Positions 1 to 7,851 of a DNA stretch of 9,320 nucleotides are shown here, in pieces. The position numbers and the translations under genes are program-made. Below the pieces are notes generated by a model, which was given only the letters and a program-made list of their open reading frames with translations, was not told the origin of the DNA and ran no database searches. The stretch is from Planctomycetaceae bacterium (GTDB taxonomy: Bacteria; Planctomycetota; UBA1135; GCA-002686595). Every line of letters starts with the position of its first letter. Position 1 is the first letter of the stretch. Location: positions 1 to 9,320 of the forward strand of contig JABWBL010000137.1 in assembly GCA_013360535.1 (NCBI GenBank), in the 5' to 3' direction.

Positions 1-107
1 CGGGCGGCGATGCGGAGCTCGAGCGCGCGGCGGCGGCGATCCGCGAGGGCTTGTTCGCCGCGGAGCGCGCGGGTTTTGCGCGCCTGGGCCGGGAGCCGGA
101 CTTTTGA
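1..107 (+). CDS. 3' end of an unidentified protein
   Basis: An open frame enters from the left edge (first full codon at 3) and ends at TGA 105-107, giving about 34 C-terminal residues. They are Ala/Glu/Arg-rich, look helical (segment AIREGLFAAERAGFARLG) and end in REPDF. The stop overlaps the TTG start of the next gene (TTGA), which supports a real gene end and translational coupling. The fragment is too short to assign a family and shows no recognised motif. It could also be a chance GC-rich open frame, but the stop/start overlap and the well-placed Shine-Dalgarno of the next gene inside it favour a real gene. Confidence 0.5.
   Translation, partial: GGDAELERAAAAIREGLFAAERAGFARLGREPDF
91..95 (+). 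promoter_or_regulatory. Ribosome binding site deciding the TTG start of the DUF72 gene
   Basis: GGGAG lies 8 bases upstream of TTG 104, inside the 3' end of the preceding gene. It supports TTG as the true start; the next residues (IRVGTAGWSY) match the usual N-terminus of DUF72 proteins, so no upstream extension is needed. Confidence 0.6.
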
Positions 108-988
108 TCCGCGTCGGGACAGCGGGCTGGTCCTACGCGGACTGGGAAGGTGTGGTGTACCCGCGCCACAAGCCCGCGTCGTTCCACCCGCTGCGCCATC
201 TCGCGCACTTCGTCGATTGCGTCGAGGTCAACAGCACGTTCTACGCGGTGCCGGCGCGCGAGATGGTCGAGACGTGGCAGCGCCTGCTCGCTGGGCGGCC
301 GAACTTCGTGCTCACGGCCAAGCTGCACCGCGACTTCACGCATTCGGAGCTCACCGCGGACGACGGAGCGCTGCACGCGCGGGCGCAGGAGTTCCTTCAC
401 GCGCTCGAGCCGATCTCGACGACGGGAAGGTTGCGCGCGCTCCTGATCCAGTTCGCAGCGACGTTCCAGCAAGGTGTCGCCGAGGCGCGGAGGCTCTCGC
501 GGCTGCGCCACGCGTTTGCCGACTTGCCGCTGGTGCTGGAGCTGCGCCACGCGAGCTGGTTCACGCCTCCGTCGCTCGCCACGCTGCGTGGCCTCGGCTT
601 CTCGCTCGCGCACATCGACTTGCCGGCCTCGTGGAGCCATCCGCCCAAGCGTTTTGCGCCGGTCGGCCCGCTCGGCTACTACCGGCTGCACGGCCGCAAC
701 TCGAAGGCGTGGTTCGATGCGCGAGCGACGCGCGACCAGAAGTACGACTATCTGTACGACGAGCGCCAGATGGACGCCGTCGCGGCGCGCACGAAGGAAA
801 TTGCGCAGGAGCACGACGAGACGTACGTGGTGACGAACAACCACTTCACGGGCAAGGCGGTGGTGAACGCGCTGCAGCTGCTCGCACGGCTGCGTGGGCA
901 TCCCGTGCTCGCGCCGGGCGAGCTCGTGCACGCCTACCCGCAACTGCAGTCCTGCACACGACACGAAGGGCAGCAGGAGCTCTTCTGA
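104..988 (+). CDS. DUF72 (YecE-like, COG1801) family protein
   Basis: 294 aa, close to the usual DUF72 length (E. coli YecE is about 270 aa). Visible family motifs in order: GTAGWSYADW (residues 5-14), EVNSTFYAVP (41-50), LIQF (114-117), ELRHASW (146-152), YYRLHGRN (192-199) and a C-terminal YVVTNNHFTGKAVVNA (241-256). These belong to the TIM-barrel-like DUF72 fold. The biochemical role of the family is not firmly established, so no reaction is assigned; it is expected to be cytosolic, as there is no signal peptide. The start is TTG, overlapping the upstream TGA (TTGA) and preceded by GGGAG at 8 bp. It is followed after 41 bp by an SGNH hydrolase on the same strand. The family assignment is secure; the function is not. 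Confidence 0.92.
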   Translation: MIRVGTAGWSYADWEGVVYPRHKPASFHPLRHLAHFVDCVEVNSTFYAVPAREMVETWQRLLAGRPNFVLTAKLHRDFTHSELTADDGALHARAQEFLHALEPISTTGRLRALLIQFAATFQQGVAEARRLSRLRHAFADLPLVLELRHASWFTPPSLATLRGLGFSLAHIDLPASWSHPPKRFAPVGPLGYYRLHGRNSKAWFDARATRDQKYDYLYDERQMDAVAARTKEIAQEHDETYVVTNNHFTGKAVVNALQLLARLRGHPVLAPGELVHAYPQLQSCTRHEGQQELF

Positions 989-1018
989 GCGCACTCGCGC
1001 GCTTGCTCCGGCCCGCGC

Positions 1019-1023
1019 GAAGG
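1019..1023 (+). promoter_or_regulatory. Ribosome binding site of the SGNH hydrolase gene
   Basis: GAAGG lies 6 bases before ATG 1030. It favours ATG 1030 over the in-frame ATG at 1039, which has no properly spaced purine-rich site. Confidence 0.5.
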
Positions 1024-1029
1024 TGTCGA

Positions 1030-2079
1030 ATGCCGAGGATGCTCGCGATCTGCCGCAAGCTGGCCGTGATGGCCGTGTCGACGTTCGTGCTCCTCGCGCT
1101 GGCGGAGCTCGCGGCGCGCGTGTCGGAACCGGGCGCCTTCCGCTGGTACGACATCTCGCCCTACAAGGAGGTCGAGAACCTGCCGCACGTGCATCGGCCG
1201 CGCGCGCAGGTTCAGTGGGACGGCACGTTCTACGGCATCAACCGCCAGGGTTGGCGCGGGCCGGAGTTCGAGCCGACGTTCGCGGAGGACGAGCTGCGGA
1301 TCGTGGCGATCGGCGACTCGACGACGTTCGGCAAGGGGGTCGAGGAGGCGGAGTGCTGGCCGAGGCAGCTCGAGCGCGTGCTGCAGGAGAAGCTCGGGCC
1401 CTCGCGCAACGTGCACGTCGTGAACCTCGGCGTGAACGGCTACGCGTCGCGCGACTACCTCGAGGTGCTGCGCACGCAGGCGCTCGAGCTCAGGCCGCAC
1501 GCCGTCGTCATCGGCTTCTGCCTGAACGACTTTCCGAACGTGCTCGCGAAGGTCGACAAGGTCGTCTATCAGAACAAGCAGAACCTGCGCTCGAAGTTCT
1601 CGTGGGAGATGAAGGCGCAGTTGAGCAAGCTCGCGCTGTTCCGCTGGGCGCGTGCGACGTACTACGAGGTCAATCGCGAGCGCGACCTGCAGCAGGTCGA
1701 GGAGATCGCGCGCAGCGTCGCCGCGGCGCAGGGCGAGAACATCGACGCGCTCGGCGGCGAGCGCGAGCGAATGACGGAGATCGTGCGCCTGTGTCGCGAC
1801 GCGAACGCGAGCCTCGTGACATTCCTGTTTCCCTACGAGAGCCAGGTGTACCTCGATACGCCGATCGAAGGCCCGAGTCAGGCGCTGGGGGAGCTCTCGC
1901 GCTCGCTGGGCGTCAAGTACCTCGACATTTCGGCCGAGTTCCGCGCGACGGCGCAGGCCACCGAACCGCCGACGAAGCTCTTCACCCGCGGCGACCGCTA
2001 TCACCCCAACGGGCGCGGCTACGCGATCGTGGCGCGGCGCGTGTCGGAAGTGCTCGTCGACCTCGGGCTCGGAAAGTGA
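1030..2079 (+). CDS. Membrane-anchored SGNH/GDSL-family hydrolase
   Basis: 349 aa from ATG 1030. The frame stays open far upstream, but that part overlaps the DUF72 gene and has no homologous look. Residues about 4-26 form a hydrophobic segment (LAVMAVSTFVLLALAELAA) after a few basic residues, with no obvious lipobox, so it is probably an N-terminal anchor or uncleaved signal with the catalytic domain outside the inner membrane. SGNH blocks are clear: GDSTTFGKG with the nucleophile Ser97, block II LGVNGYAS, block III CLNDF with Asn166, and block V GDRYHPNG with Asp322 and His325. Such enzymes hydrolyse esters (lipids, acetylated sugars, acyl groups); the substrate cannot be read from sequence. 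It sits 13 bp before the HAD gene, so the two are probably co-transcribed. Confidence 0.88.
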   Translation: MPRMLAICRKLAVMAVSTFVLLALAELAARVSEPGAFRWYDISPYKEVENLPHVHRPRAQVQWDGTFYGINRQGWRGPEFEPTFAEDELRIVAIGDSTTFGKGVEEAECWPRQLERVLQEKLGPSRNVHVVNLGVNGYASRDYLEVLRTQALELRPHAVVIGFCLNDFPNVLAKVDKVVYQNKQNLRSKFSWEMKAQLSKLALFRWARATYYEVNRERDLQQVEEIARSVAAAQGENIDALGGERERMTEIVRLCRDANASLVTFLFPYESQVYLDTPIEGPSQALGELSRSLGVKYLDISAEFRATAQATEPPTKLFTRGDRYHPNGRGYAIVARRVSEVLVDLGLGK

Positions 2080-2080
2080 C

Positions 2081-2084
2081 GGAG
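2081..2084 (+). promoter_or_regulatory. Ribosome binding site of the HAD hydrolase gene
   Basis: GGAG lies 8 bases before ATG 2093, in the 13-bp gap after the SGNH hydrolase stop. It supports this start. Confidence 0.5.
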
Positions 2085-2092
2085 CGCGCGCC

Positions 2093-2773
2093 ATGCGAAA
2101 CAGCCTCGAACGCTCGCGCCTCGAGCTTCTCACGCTCGACTGCTACGGCACGCTGATCGACTGGGCTGGCGGCGTGCGCAACGCGGCGGCGGCGTTGGAG
2201 AGCCTGCGCGGCTGCGAGCTCGACCAGCTCGTGCACGATCGCGAGGCGCTCGACGAGATCGAAGTCACGCGCGGATACGCGCCTTACGGCGTCAAGCTCG
2301 GTGCGTCGCTTCGTGAGGCGGCCGCGCGGCAAGGGCGCGAGCTGACATATGAGGACGAGCGACGATTCATCGAGAGCATGGGCTCGTGGGCGCCGTTCGA
2401 GGAGACGAAGCCGGCGCTCGAGCGGCTGGGACGGCTGTACCAGCTCGCGGTGCTCTCCAACGTCGAGACGCGCGTGCTCTACCAGAGCCTGCAGACGATC
2501 GGCGTCGAGGTCGACTTCTTCGTGACGGCCGAGCAGGTGCGTTCCTACAAGCCGGCGCGCGCGCACTTCGATGCGGCGCTCGAGCGCAGCAAGCGCGACA
2601 AGTCCCGCATCCTGCACGTCGGCGCGAGCCTGTTCCACGACGTGCGACCGGCGCTCGAGTACGGTTGGAACGTCGCGTGGGTCAATCGCGACGGACGTCC
2701 GGGCCGTTCCGACGCGGTGCCGGCGCTCGAAGTGCGTTCGCTGACGGAGCTGTGCGAGGCGTTGCGGTGCTGA
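2093..2773 (+). CDS. HAD-superfamily hydrolase, haloacid dehalogenase type II-like
   Basis: 226 aa, typical for a HAD subfamily IA protein. Motif I is LDCYGTLID, with nucleophile Asp16 and Tyr18 where phosphatases have the second Asp (DxDxT); DxYGT is the pattern of 2-haloacid dehalogenases. A helical cap occupies about residues 25-105. Motif II is VLSNVE (Ser122), motif III SYKPARAHF (Lys153) and motif IV HVGASLFHDV (Ser179, His182, Asp183), followed by AWVNRDGRPG. The HVxxSLxHD form of motif IV and the trailing W(V/I)NR occur in proteins annotated as type II haloacid dehalogenases. The Ser and Asn of the classical L-2-haloacid dehalogenase motif IV (SxNxxD) are not conserved, so a true halide-releasing activity is uncertain and another small acid or ester could be the substrate. 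Cytosolic; 28 bp before the transporter gene. Confidence 0.85.
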   Translation: MRNSLERSRLELLTLDCYGTLIDWAGGVRNAAAALESLRGCELDQLVHDREALDEIEVTRGYAPYGVKLGASLREAAARQGRELTYEDERRFIESMGSWAPFEETKPALERLGRLYQLAVLSNVETRVLYQSLQTIGVEVDFFVTAEQVRSYKPARAHFDAALERSKRDKSRILHVGASLFHDVRPALEYGWNVAWVNRDGRPGRSDAVPALEVRSLTELCEALRC

Positions 2774-2801
2774 GAGCCGGCCCAGCTGGCGCGCGCCGCT
2801 C

Positions 2802-3689
2802 ATGAGCGCGCCGAAGCGTCCGCCCGAGGACCTCGCGCTCGCCCGCAAGCTCGCGTTGGGCGCGAGCCTGGCGTTCTCCGGCATGTACGTGTGCGTGAAA
2901 TTGCTCTCACCGGGCGTCGGCTCGATGGAAGCGTTGTTCGCGCGCAGCGTCGTCGGCCTGTGCGTGTGCCTCGTGCTGCTGCGGCGCGTCAGCGGCGGCG
3001 TGCGCTGGGACTCGTGGAAGCTGAACCTCGCGCGCGCGACGTTCGGATTCCTGTCGATCGGCGGGCAGTTCGTCGCGCTGCACGAAGGGGGTTGTTCGCT
3101 CTCGACGGTCGCGTTCCTGCGGCATGCGGCGCCGGTGTGGATGCTCGTGTTCGCGGGGCCGTACCTCGGCGAATGGCCCGACAAGCGCGCGAAGGTCGCG
3201 GTGGCCGTCGGCGCGGTCGGGACGTTGCTCGCGCTGCGTCCGCAAGGTGGCGAGAGCGTGTGGGGGATCGCTGTGGCGGTGTCCTCGGGCGGCACGGCGG
3301 CGCTCGCGCTTCTGTCGGTGCGCAAGCTCGCGGCGACGGACCATCCGCTGACCGTCGTCACGTTCTTCATGGCGTTTGTCGCGTTTGCGACGGCTCCGTT
3401 TGTCGTGCACGAGCTCGCGACGGGCGGCTTGCAGTGGACCGAGCGCGACCTCGTGCTGCTCGGGCTCACCGCGTTGCTCGGCACGGCGGGCCAAATCCTC
3501 AACACCAACGCTTACCGGCGCGGCGGAGCGGTCGCGATGGCCGTGACGGGGCTGTCGGAGGTGCTCTTCACGCTGTTGCTCGCGTGGACGATTGCGGGCG
3601 ACGCGGTGCCGCCTTGGACGACGTTTGCGGGCGGCGGAGCGATTCTCGCGGCGGCTTGGATCGCGACGCGGCCGCGGCGAGCGGCCTGA
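2802..3689 (+). CDS. EamA/DMT-superfamily transporter
   Basis: 295 aa with about ten hydrophobic segments (roughly residues 17-35, 41-61, 75-94, 101-120, 130-147, 153-172, 183-203, 217-235, 242-262, 271-289), arranged as two EamA repeats of about 130 residues (17-146 and 153-289). This is the standard drug/metabolite-transporter architecture, an inner-membrane carrier usually exporting metabolites or amino acids; the substrate is not predictable here. SMEALFARSVVG in the second helix and AVTGLSEVLFTLLLAW in the ninth are typical EamA helices. The start is ATG 2802, 28 bp after the HAD stop; I see no good Shine-Dalgarno, so translation may depend on readthrough from the upstream gene. Its stop is 2 bp from the stop of the convergent clpS gene. 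Confidence 0.9.
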   Translation: MSAPKRPPEDLALARKLALGASLAFSGMYVCVKLLSPGVGSMEALFARSVVGLCVCLVLLRRVSGGVRWDSWKLNLARATFGFLSIGGQFVALHEGGCSLSTVAFLRHAAPVWMLVFAGPYLGEWPDKRAKVAVAVGAVGTLLALRPQGGESVWGIAVAVSSGGTAALALLSVRKLAATDHPLTVVTFFMAFVAFATAPFVVHELATGGLQWTERDLVLLGLTALLGTAGQILNTNAYRRGGAVAMAVTGLSEVLFTLLLAWTIAGDAVPPWTTFAGGGAILAAAWIATRPRRAA

Positions 3690-3702
3690 AATCAGTCGGC
3701 CG
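3682..3702. other. Small inverted repeat over two convergent stop codons
   Basis: CGGCC (3682-3686) and GGCCG (3698-3702) can form a 5-bp GC stem whose 11-nt loop holds both stops: TGA 3687-3689 of the transporter and the complement of the clpS stop at 3692-3694. There is no T-tract on either strand, so it is at best a weak bidirectional terminator. Confidence 0.25.
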
Positions 3703-4003
3703 GTTCCATCGACGCGGCGAGCGGAAAGCCGCGCGGCCGCGCGAGCGAGCGGATCTGCTCGCAATACAGCTCGGCGTGCTCGAAGGACGTGACGGTGATC
3801 AGCGCCGAGCCGGAGTCGTGCACTTCCTGCGTGAGCGCGACCGCCTCGGCGAGCGGCTTGCGGAAGAGCGTCGCGAGCAGGTCGATCACGAACTCGAAGG
3901 TCGTGATGTCGTCATCGTGCAGGATCACCTTCCAGCGCGGCGCGAGACGCACTTCCTCGTGCGTCTCGACGTCCGGCTCGAGCGTGGCGGTCGACGGCGA
4001 CAT
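3692..4003 (-). CDS. clpS: ClpS-family ATP-dependent Clp protease adaptor
   Basis: 103 aa, the usual ClpS length. ClpS binds the N-domain of ClpA (or ClpC-like) unfoldases and delivers N-degron substrates for cytosolic proteolysis. Residues 1-20 are a flexible acidic tail and the core runs from WKVILHDDD (24-32) to the end. Family landmarks: the HDDDITTFEFVIDLL segment (29-43), VHDSGSALITV (61-71), AELYCEQ (77-83) and the final PLAASMEPA. His62 corresponds to E. coli His66, and Asp31/Asp32 to Asp35/Asp36. Position 30, normally the Asn of HNDD (E. coli Asn34), is Asp, and the gatekeeper Met40 equivalent is Phe36, so N-end specificity may differ. It starts 8 bp after the cbs stop on the same strand. 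No clpA is in the window. Confidence 0.88.
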   Translation of the reverse strand: MSPSTATLEPDVETHEEVRLAPRWKVILHDDDITTFEFVIDLLATLFRKPLAEAVALTQEVHDSGSALITVTSFEHAELYCEQIRSLARPRGFPLAASMEPAD

Positions 4004-4011
4004 CGCCGTGC

Positions 4012-5376
<1,365 letters not shown>

Positions 5377-5385
5377 GTGCGGGGG

Positions 5386-5390
5386 CTCCT
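5386..5390 (-). promoter_or_regulatory. Ribosome binding site deciding the GTG start of cbs
   Basis: On the minus strand, AGGAG ends 9 bases before GTG 5376. This strong, well-spaced site makes GTG the clear start of cystathionine beta-synthase and puts it in the 38-bp gap after the Rieske stop. Confidence 0.65.
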
Positions 5391-5414
5391 GAAGGGACGG
5401 ATGAGGCGGAGAGC

Positions 5415-5765
5415 TTAGGCAATCGGCGCGCGCAGGACGATGCGCTCGGCGGCGCCGACCTCGACTTCGCAGCGCTTGAGGCGCTCGAAGCCCGGCATCG
5501 GGATGCCGAGCGGCCCGACACGCTGTCCGGTGCGCAGCTCATAGCGCCAGTAGTGCCACGGGCACGTGACGGCGCCGCGCGAGACCGATCCCTGGAACAG
5601 CGGGCCCTCGAGGTGCGGGCAGAAGGCCTGCAGGCAGTGCAGCGTGTCGCCTTCGACGAAGAGTGCCATCGCACCCCACGGCGTCTCGATGAGGCGCGGG
5701 CGTTCGGGGTCGAGCTCGGACCGCACCAGGCCGGTGTCGAAGCGCTCCTGCATCGCGCGGAGCAT
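5415..5765 (-). CDS. Small Rieske [2Fe-2S] ferredoxin-type protein
   Basis: 116 aa from ATG 5765 (112 aa from ATG 5753). One Rieske domain: first cluster motif CPH (Cys49, His51) in [12 protein letters not shown], second motif CPWH (Cys68, His71) in [14 protein letters not shown], 16 residues between the halves. A small soluble Rieske protein of this size is an electron carrier, for example for a ring-hydroxylating or other oxygenase, or a NirD-like subunit; the partner is not in the window. No membrane helix or Tat signal is seen. The start is ambiguous: AGGAG at 5768-5772 is one base from ATG 5765 (too close) and 13 from ATG 5753 (rather far). The frame remains open upstream, antisense to rnhC, but that reads as a GC-rich shadow. 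It is first in a minus-strand run with cbs and clpS. Confidence 0.85.
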   Translation of the reverse strand: MLRAMQERFDTGLVRSELDPERPRLIETPWGAMALFVEGDTLHCLQAFCPHLEGPLFQGSVSRGAVTCPWHYWRYELRTGQRVGPLGIPMPGFERLKRCEVEVGAAERIVLRAPIA

Positions 5766-5796
5766 ACTCCTGCGCCCACGAACGCGCCTCCCGCGC

Positions 5797-5825
5797 TTTC
5801 GAGTGCCTCGCCCGCGTGCCACAAT
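5797..5825 (+). promoter_or_regulatory. Possible promoter for a leaderless rnhC transcript
   Basis: In the 66-bp divergent gap, CACAAT (5820-5825) resembles a -10 box, and TTTCGA (5797-5802) stands 17 bp upstream as a poor -35 (3 of 6 matches). The +1 would fall at about the GTG start 5832. There is no Shine-Dalgarno before that GTG, so leaderless translation would fit. This is suggestive only. Confidence 0.22.
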
Positions 5826-5831
5826 CCGCCC

Positions 5832-6731
5832 GTGGCGCAAAAAACCGTCGTGGTCCAGGTTTCCCCCGCGCGCGCGCGCGACCTCGAGCGCCGCCTGACC
5901 GAGCGCGCGTTCACGTTCCGCTCCGCGCCGCACGCGTTGCTCTCGGCGAAGGGCGAGGGCGTGGTGGCGACGCTCTACACCTCCGGCAAGCTGGTCGTGC
6001 AGGGCGAGGACCCGGAGTCGTTCCTGCTGAGCTTCGTCGACGGCGCGATTCCGCAGCCGCGCAAGGAGAGTGCGGCGGCGACCGGCGCACCGCAGCTCAC
6101 GGGAGAGGCCGTCGTCGGCAGTGACGAGTCGGGCAAGGGCGATTACTTCGGGCCGCTCGTGGTCGCGGCGGTGCGGCTCGATCCGGAGCTCGAGCGCAAG
6201 CTCGCGGGCGGCGAGGTGCGCGACTGCAAGCAGATGACCGACGAGGCGGTGCTGCGCGTCGGGGCCGCGCTCCGCACGCACGTGCCGAACGCGGTCGTGC
6301 GGCTCGATCCGCCCGAATACAACGCCGAACACGCGCGGGTGAAGAACCTCAATCCGCTGCTCGCGTCGCTGCACGCCAAGGCGATCGCGCAGCTGGCGAG
6401 TCCAGGCATGCACGTCGTCGTCGACCAGTTCGGCAACGCGAGCCTGCTCGAAAATGCGCTTCGTGGGCTCGACGTGCGGCTCGAGCAGCGGCCGCGCGCC
6501 GAAGAGATCCTCGTGGTCGCGGCGGCGAGCGTGCTGGCGCGCGCGGAGTTCCTGGTCGCGATGCGCGAGCTGTCGGAAGCGTGGGCGCTCGAGCTCGCGA
6601 AGGGCGCGGGGCATCCCGTCGATCAGGCCGCGCGGCGTTTCGTGGCGCTGCACGGCGCGGACAAGCTGGGGCAGGTCGCGAAGCTGCACTTCAAGAACAC
6701 GCAGAAGTTGGGCTTGGGAGGCGCGAGGTGA
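5832..6731 (+). CDS. rnhC: Ribonuclease HIII
   Basis: 299 aa from GTG 5832, the normal RNase HIII length. The enzyme cuts the RNA strand of RNA/DNA hybrids in the cytosol (R-loops, primers, embedded ribonucleotides). Residues about 5-75 form the N-terminal TBP-like substrate-binding domain that separates HIII from HII (AFTFRSAPHALLSAKGEGVV, then LYTSGKLVVQG). The catalytic domain opens with GSDESGKGDYFGPLVVAA, with Asp98 and Glu99; Asp198 lies in HVVVDQFG. The fourth acidic residue is probably Glu224 or Glu225 before AAASVLAR. The C-terminus LHFKNTQKL is also typical. The frame is open further upstream but only as antisense of the Rieske gene. It is divergent from the Rieske gene (66 bp), has no clear Shine-Dalgarno, and its TGA overlaps the dapF GTG. 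Confidence 0.92.
   Translation: MAQKTVVVQVSPARARDLERRLTERAFTFRSAPHALLSAKGEGVVATLYTSGKLVVQGEDPESFLLSFVDGAIPQPRKESAAATGAPQLTGEAVVGSDESGKGDYFGPLVVAAVRLDPELERKLAGGEVRDCKQMTDEAVLRVGAALRTHVPNAVVRLDPPEYNAEHARVKNLNPLLASLHAKAIAQLASPGMHVVVDQFGNASLLENALRGLDVRLEQRPRAEEILVVAAASVLARAEFLVAMRELSEAWALELAKGAGHPVDQAARRFVALHGADKLGQVAKLHFKNTQKLGLGGAR
6716..6721 (+). promoter_or_regulatory. Ribosome binding site deciding the GTG start of dapF
   Basis: GGGAGG lies 6 bases before GTG 6728, inside the last codons of rnhC. It fixes the dapF start at the codon that gives the usual short N-terminus (MKLTLMAGAGNSF) and excludes longer in-frame starts. Confidence 0.65.
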
Positions 6732-7579
6732 AGCTCACGCTGATGGCGGGCGCGGGCAATTCGTTTGCGCTGTGGGACGTGCGCGCGTTGGGCGAGCCTC
6801 GGGACGCCGCGGAGGTGGCGCGCGAACTGTGCGAACGCACTTGGCCCGGTCCGAGCGCGACGCTCGATGGGCTGCTCGTCGTCTCGCCGGGCACGGACGG
6901 CGCCGCGTGCCGCATGACGATCTTCAACGCCGACGGTTCGCGGCCGGAGGCCTGCGGCAACGGCCTGCGTTGTGTCGCGCGGTTCGCGCGCGAGCAGGGC
7001 TTCAGCGCGAGCGATGCGTTCTCCGTGCAGGCCGATGCGGGCGTGCGTTCGGTCGAGATCGTGCGCGAGCGAGGTGCGATCGTCGGAGTGCGCGCGAGCA
7101 TGGGCCCGCCGCGTGAAATCGAGGTGGGCGTGACGCTCGCGAGCTCGAAAGGCGGCCAGCGGGCGACCTTGGTCGACATGGGCAACCCGCACGCGGTGCT
7201 GTTCGTCGCCGACGAGCGCATGGCGCCGGTCGCGGAGCTCGGGCGCGAGCTCGAGCGCCATCCGCGCTTCCCCAACCGCACGAACGTCGAGTTCGCGGCG
7301 TTGCGCGACGGGCGCGTCCACTTGCGCGTGTGGGAGCGTGGCGTCGGAGAGACGGCAGCCTGCGGGACCGGCGCATGCGCGACGGCGGTCGCGGCGCTCC
7401 GCGAAGGCAAGCTCACACTGCCTGTCGACATCGAACTTCCCGGCGGGACGTTGCGGGTCGACTGGGATGGCGCGGGCGAAGTGTTCCTCACGGGGCCGAG
7501 CGAGGTCCTGTGGGCGGGAGAGGTGAAGTTGGAGCGTGGCAACGCGCTCGGACAGACCAAGAAGGGCGCGCAGGCATGA
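6728..7579 (+). CDS. dapF: Diaminopimelate epimerase
   Basis: 283 aa, near the usual 270-285. It interconverts LL- and meso-diaminopimelate in the lysine and peptidoglycan precursor pathway, without cofactor, using two cysteines. Both are visible: Cys76 in RPEACGNGLRC and Cys212 in GETAACGTGACATA. Substrate-binding residues expected from E. coli DapF are present: Asn11 (AGAGNSF), Asn67 (IFNADGS), Asn153 (MGNPHAV), Asn186 (NRTNVEF) and Glu203/Arg204 (VWERGVG). The common GNDF near the N-terminus is GNSF here. The two symmetric halves and the ending FLTGPSEVLWAGEV are standard. The GTG start overlaps the rnhC stop (GTGA) and has a strong Shine-Dalgarno; its own TGA overlaps the next ATG (ATGA). 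Translational coupling of the three genes is likely. Confidence 0.95.
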   Translation: MKLTLMAGAGNSFALWDVRALGEPRDAAEVARELCERTWPGPSATLDGLLVVSPGTDGAACRMTIFNADGSRPEACGNGLRCVARFAREQGFSASDAFSVQADAGVRSVEIVRERGAIVGVRASMGPPREIEVGVTLASSKGGQRATLVDMGNPHAVLFVADERMAPVAELGRELERHPRFPNRTNVEFAALRDGRVHLRVWERGVGETAACGTGACATAVAALREGKLTLPVDIELPGGTLRVDWDGAGEVFLTGPSEVLWAGEVKLERGNALGQTKKGAQA

Positions 7580-7851
7580 TCGACATTCGTGTGGAGCATC
7601 GGCTCGGGCTCGCTGGCGCAGTCGCGCGTTTTGCGCAGCTCGCGGCGCACAAGGGCATCACGATCGCGACCTCCGACGGCGGCCACAGTGGCACGCTCGA
7701 GAAGCAATTGCCGTTCGTGGGTTCGGTGAAGGGCCGTTTTCGCGTGACGGAGGCGACGGTCGAGATCGACGTCGATCAGGCGCCGCCGTTCCCCGGACCC
7801 GAGACGATTCGCCGGATGGTCGGCGAGGAGCTCGCCAAGGCGCTCGGTTGA
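7576..7851 (+). CDS. Small protein resembling the polyhydroxyalkanoic acid system family (PHA_gran_rgn)
   Basis: 91 aa, from ATG 7576 overlapping the dapF stop by 4 bp (ATGA); GAAGG at 7561-7565 may serve as its ribosome site. It reads as a compact alpha/beta protein: a basic start IRVEHRLGLAGAVARF, a glycine-rich turn SDGGHSG, a strand region FVGSVKGRFRVTEATVEIDVDQ, and a C-terminal helix GPETIRRMVGEELAKAL. Order and length match small proteins annotated as polyhydroxyalkanoic acid system family, whose members have been linked to PHA granules, but this is recognised by overall shape, not by a catalytic motif. No PHA synthase is nearby. A generic SRPBCC-like or hypothetical small protein is the alternative. 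The repeat block begins directly after its stop codon. Confidence 0.6.
   Translation: MIDIRVEHRLGLAGAVARFAQLAAHKGITIATSDGGHSGTLEKQLPFVGSVKGRFRVTEATVEIDVDQAPPFPGPETIRRMVGEELAKALG

Noticed and set aside
10..1029. N-terminal extension of the SGNH hydrolase frame
   Set aside because: It overlaps the DUF72 gene in another frame and is Arg/Ala-rich low-complexity sequence; ATG 1030 has a ribosome site and is followed by a signal-anchor-like helix.
5553..5831. 93-residue upstream extension of RNase HIII
   Set aside because: It is antisense to the Rieske gene; GTG 5832 already gives a full-length two-domain RNase HIII.
5415..6689. A 424-residue minus-strand protein containing the Rieske domain as its C-terminus
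   Set aside because: Its N-terminal 300 residues are antisense to rnhC, rich in Arg/Ala/His and without motifs; rnhC on the other strand has full catalytic motifs.
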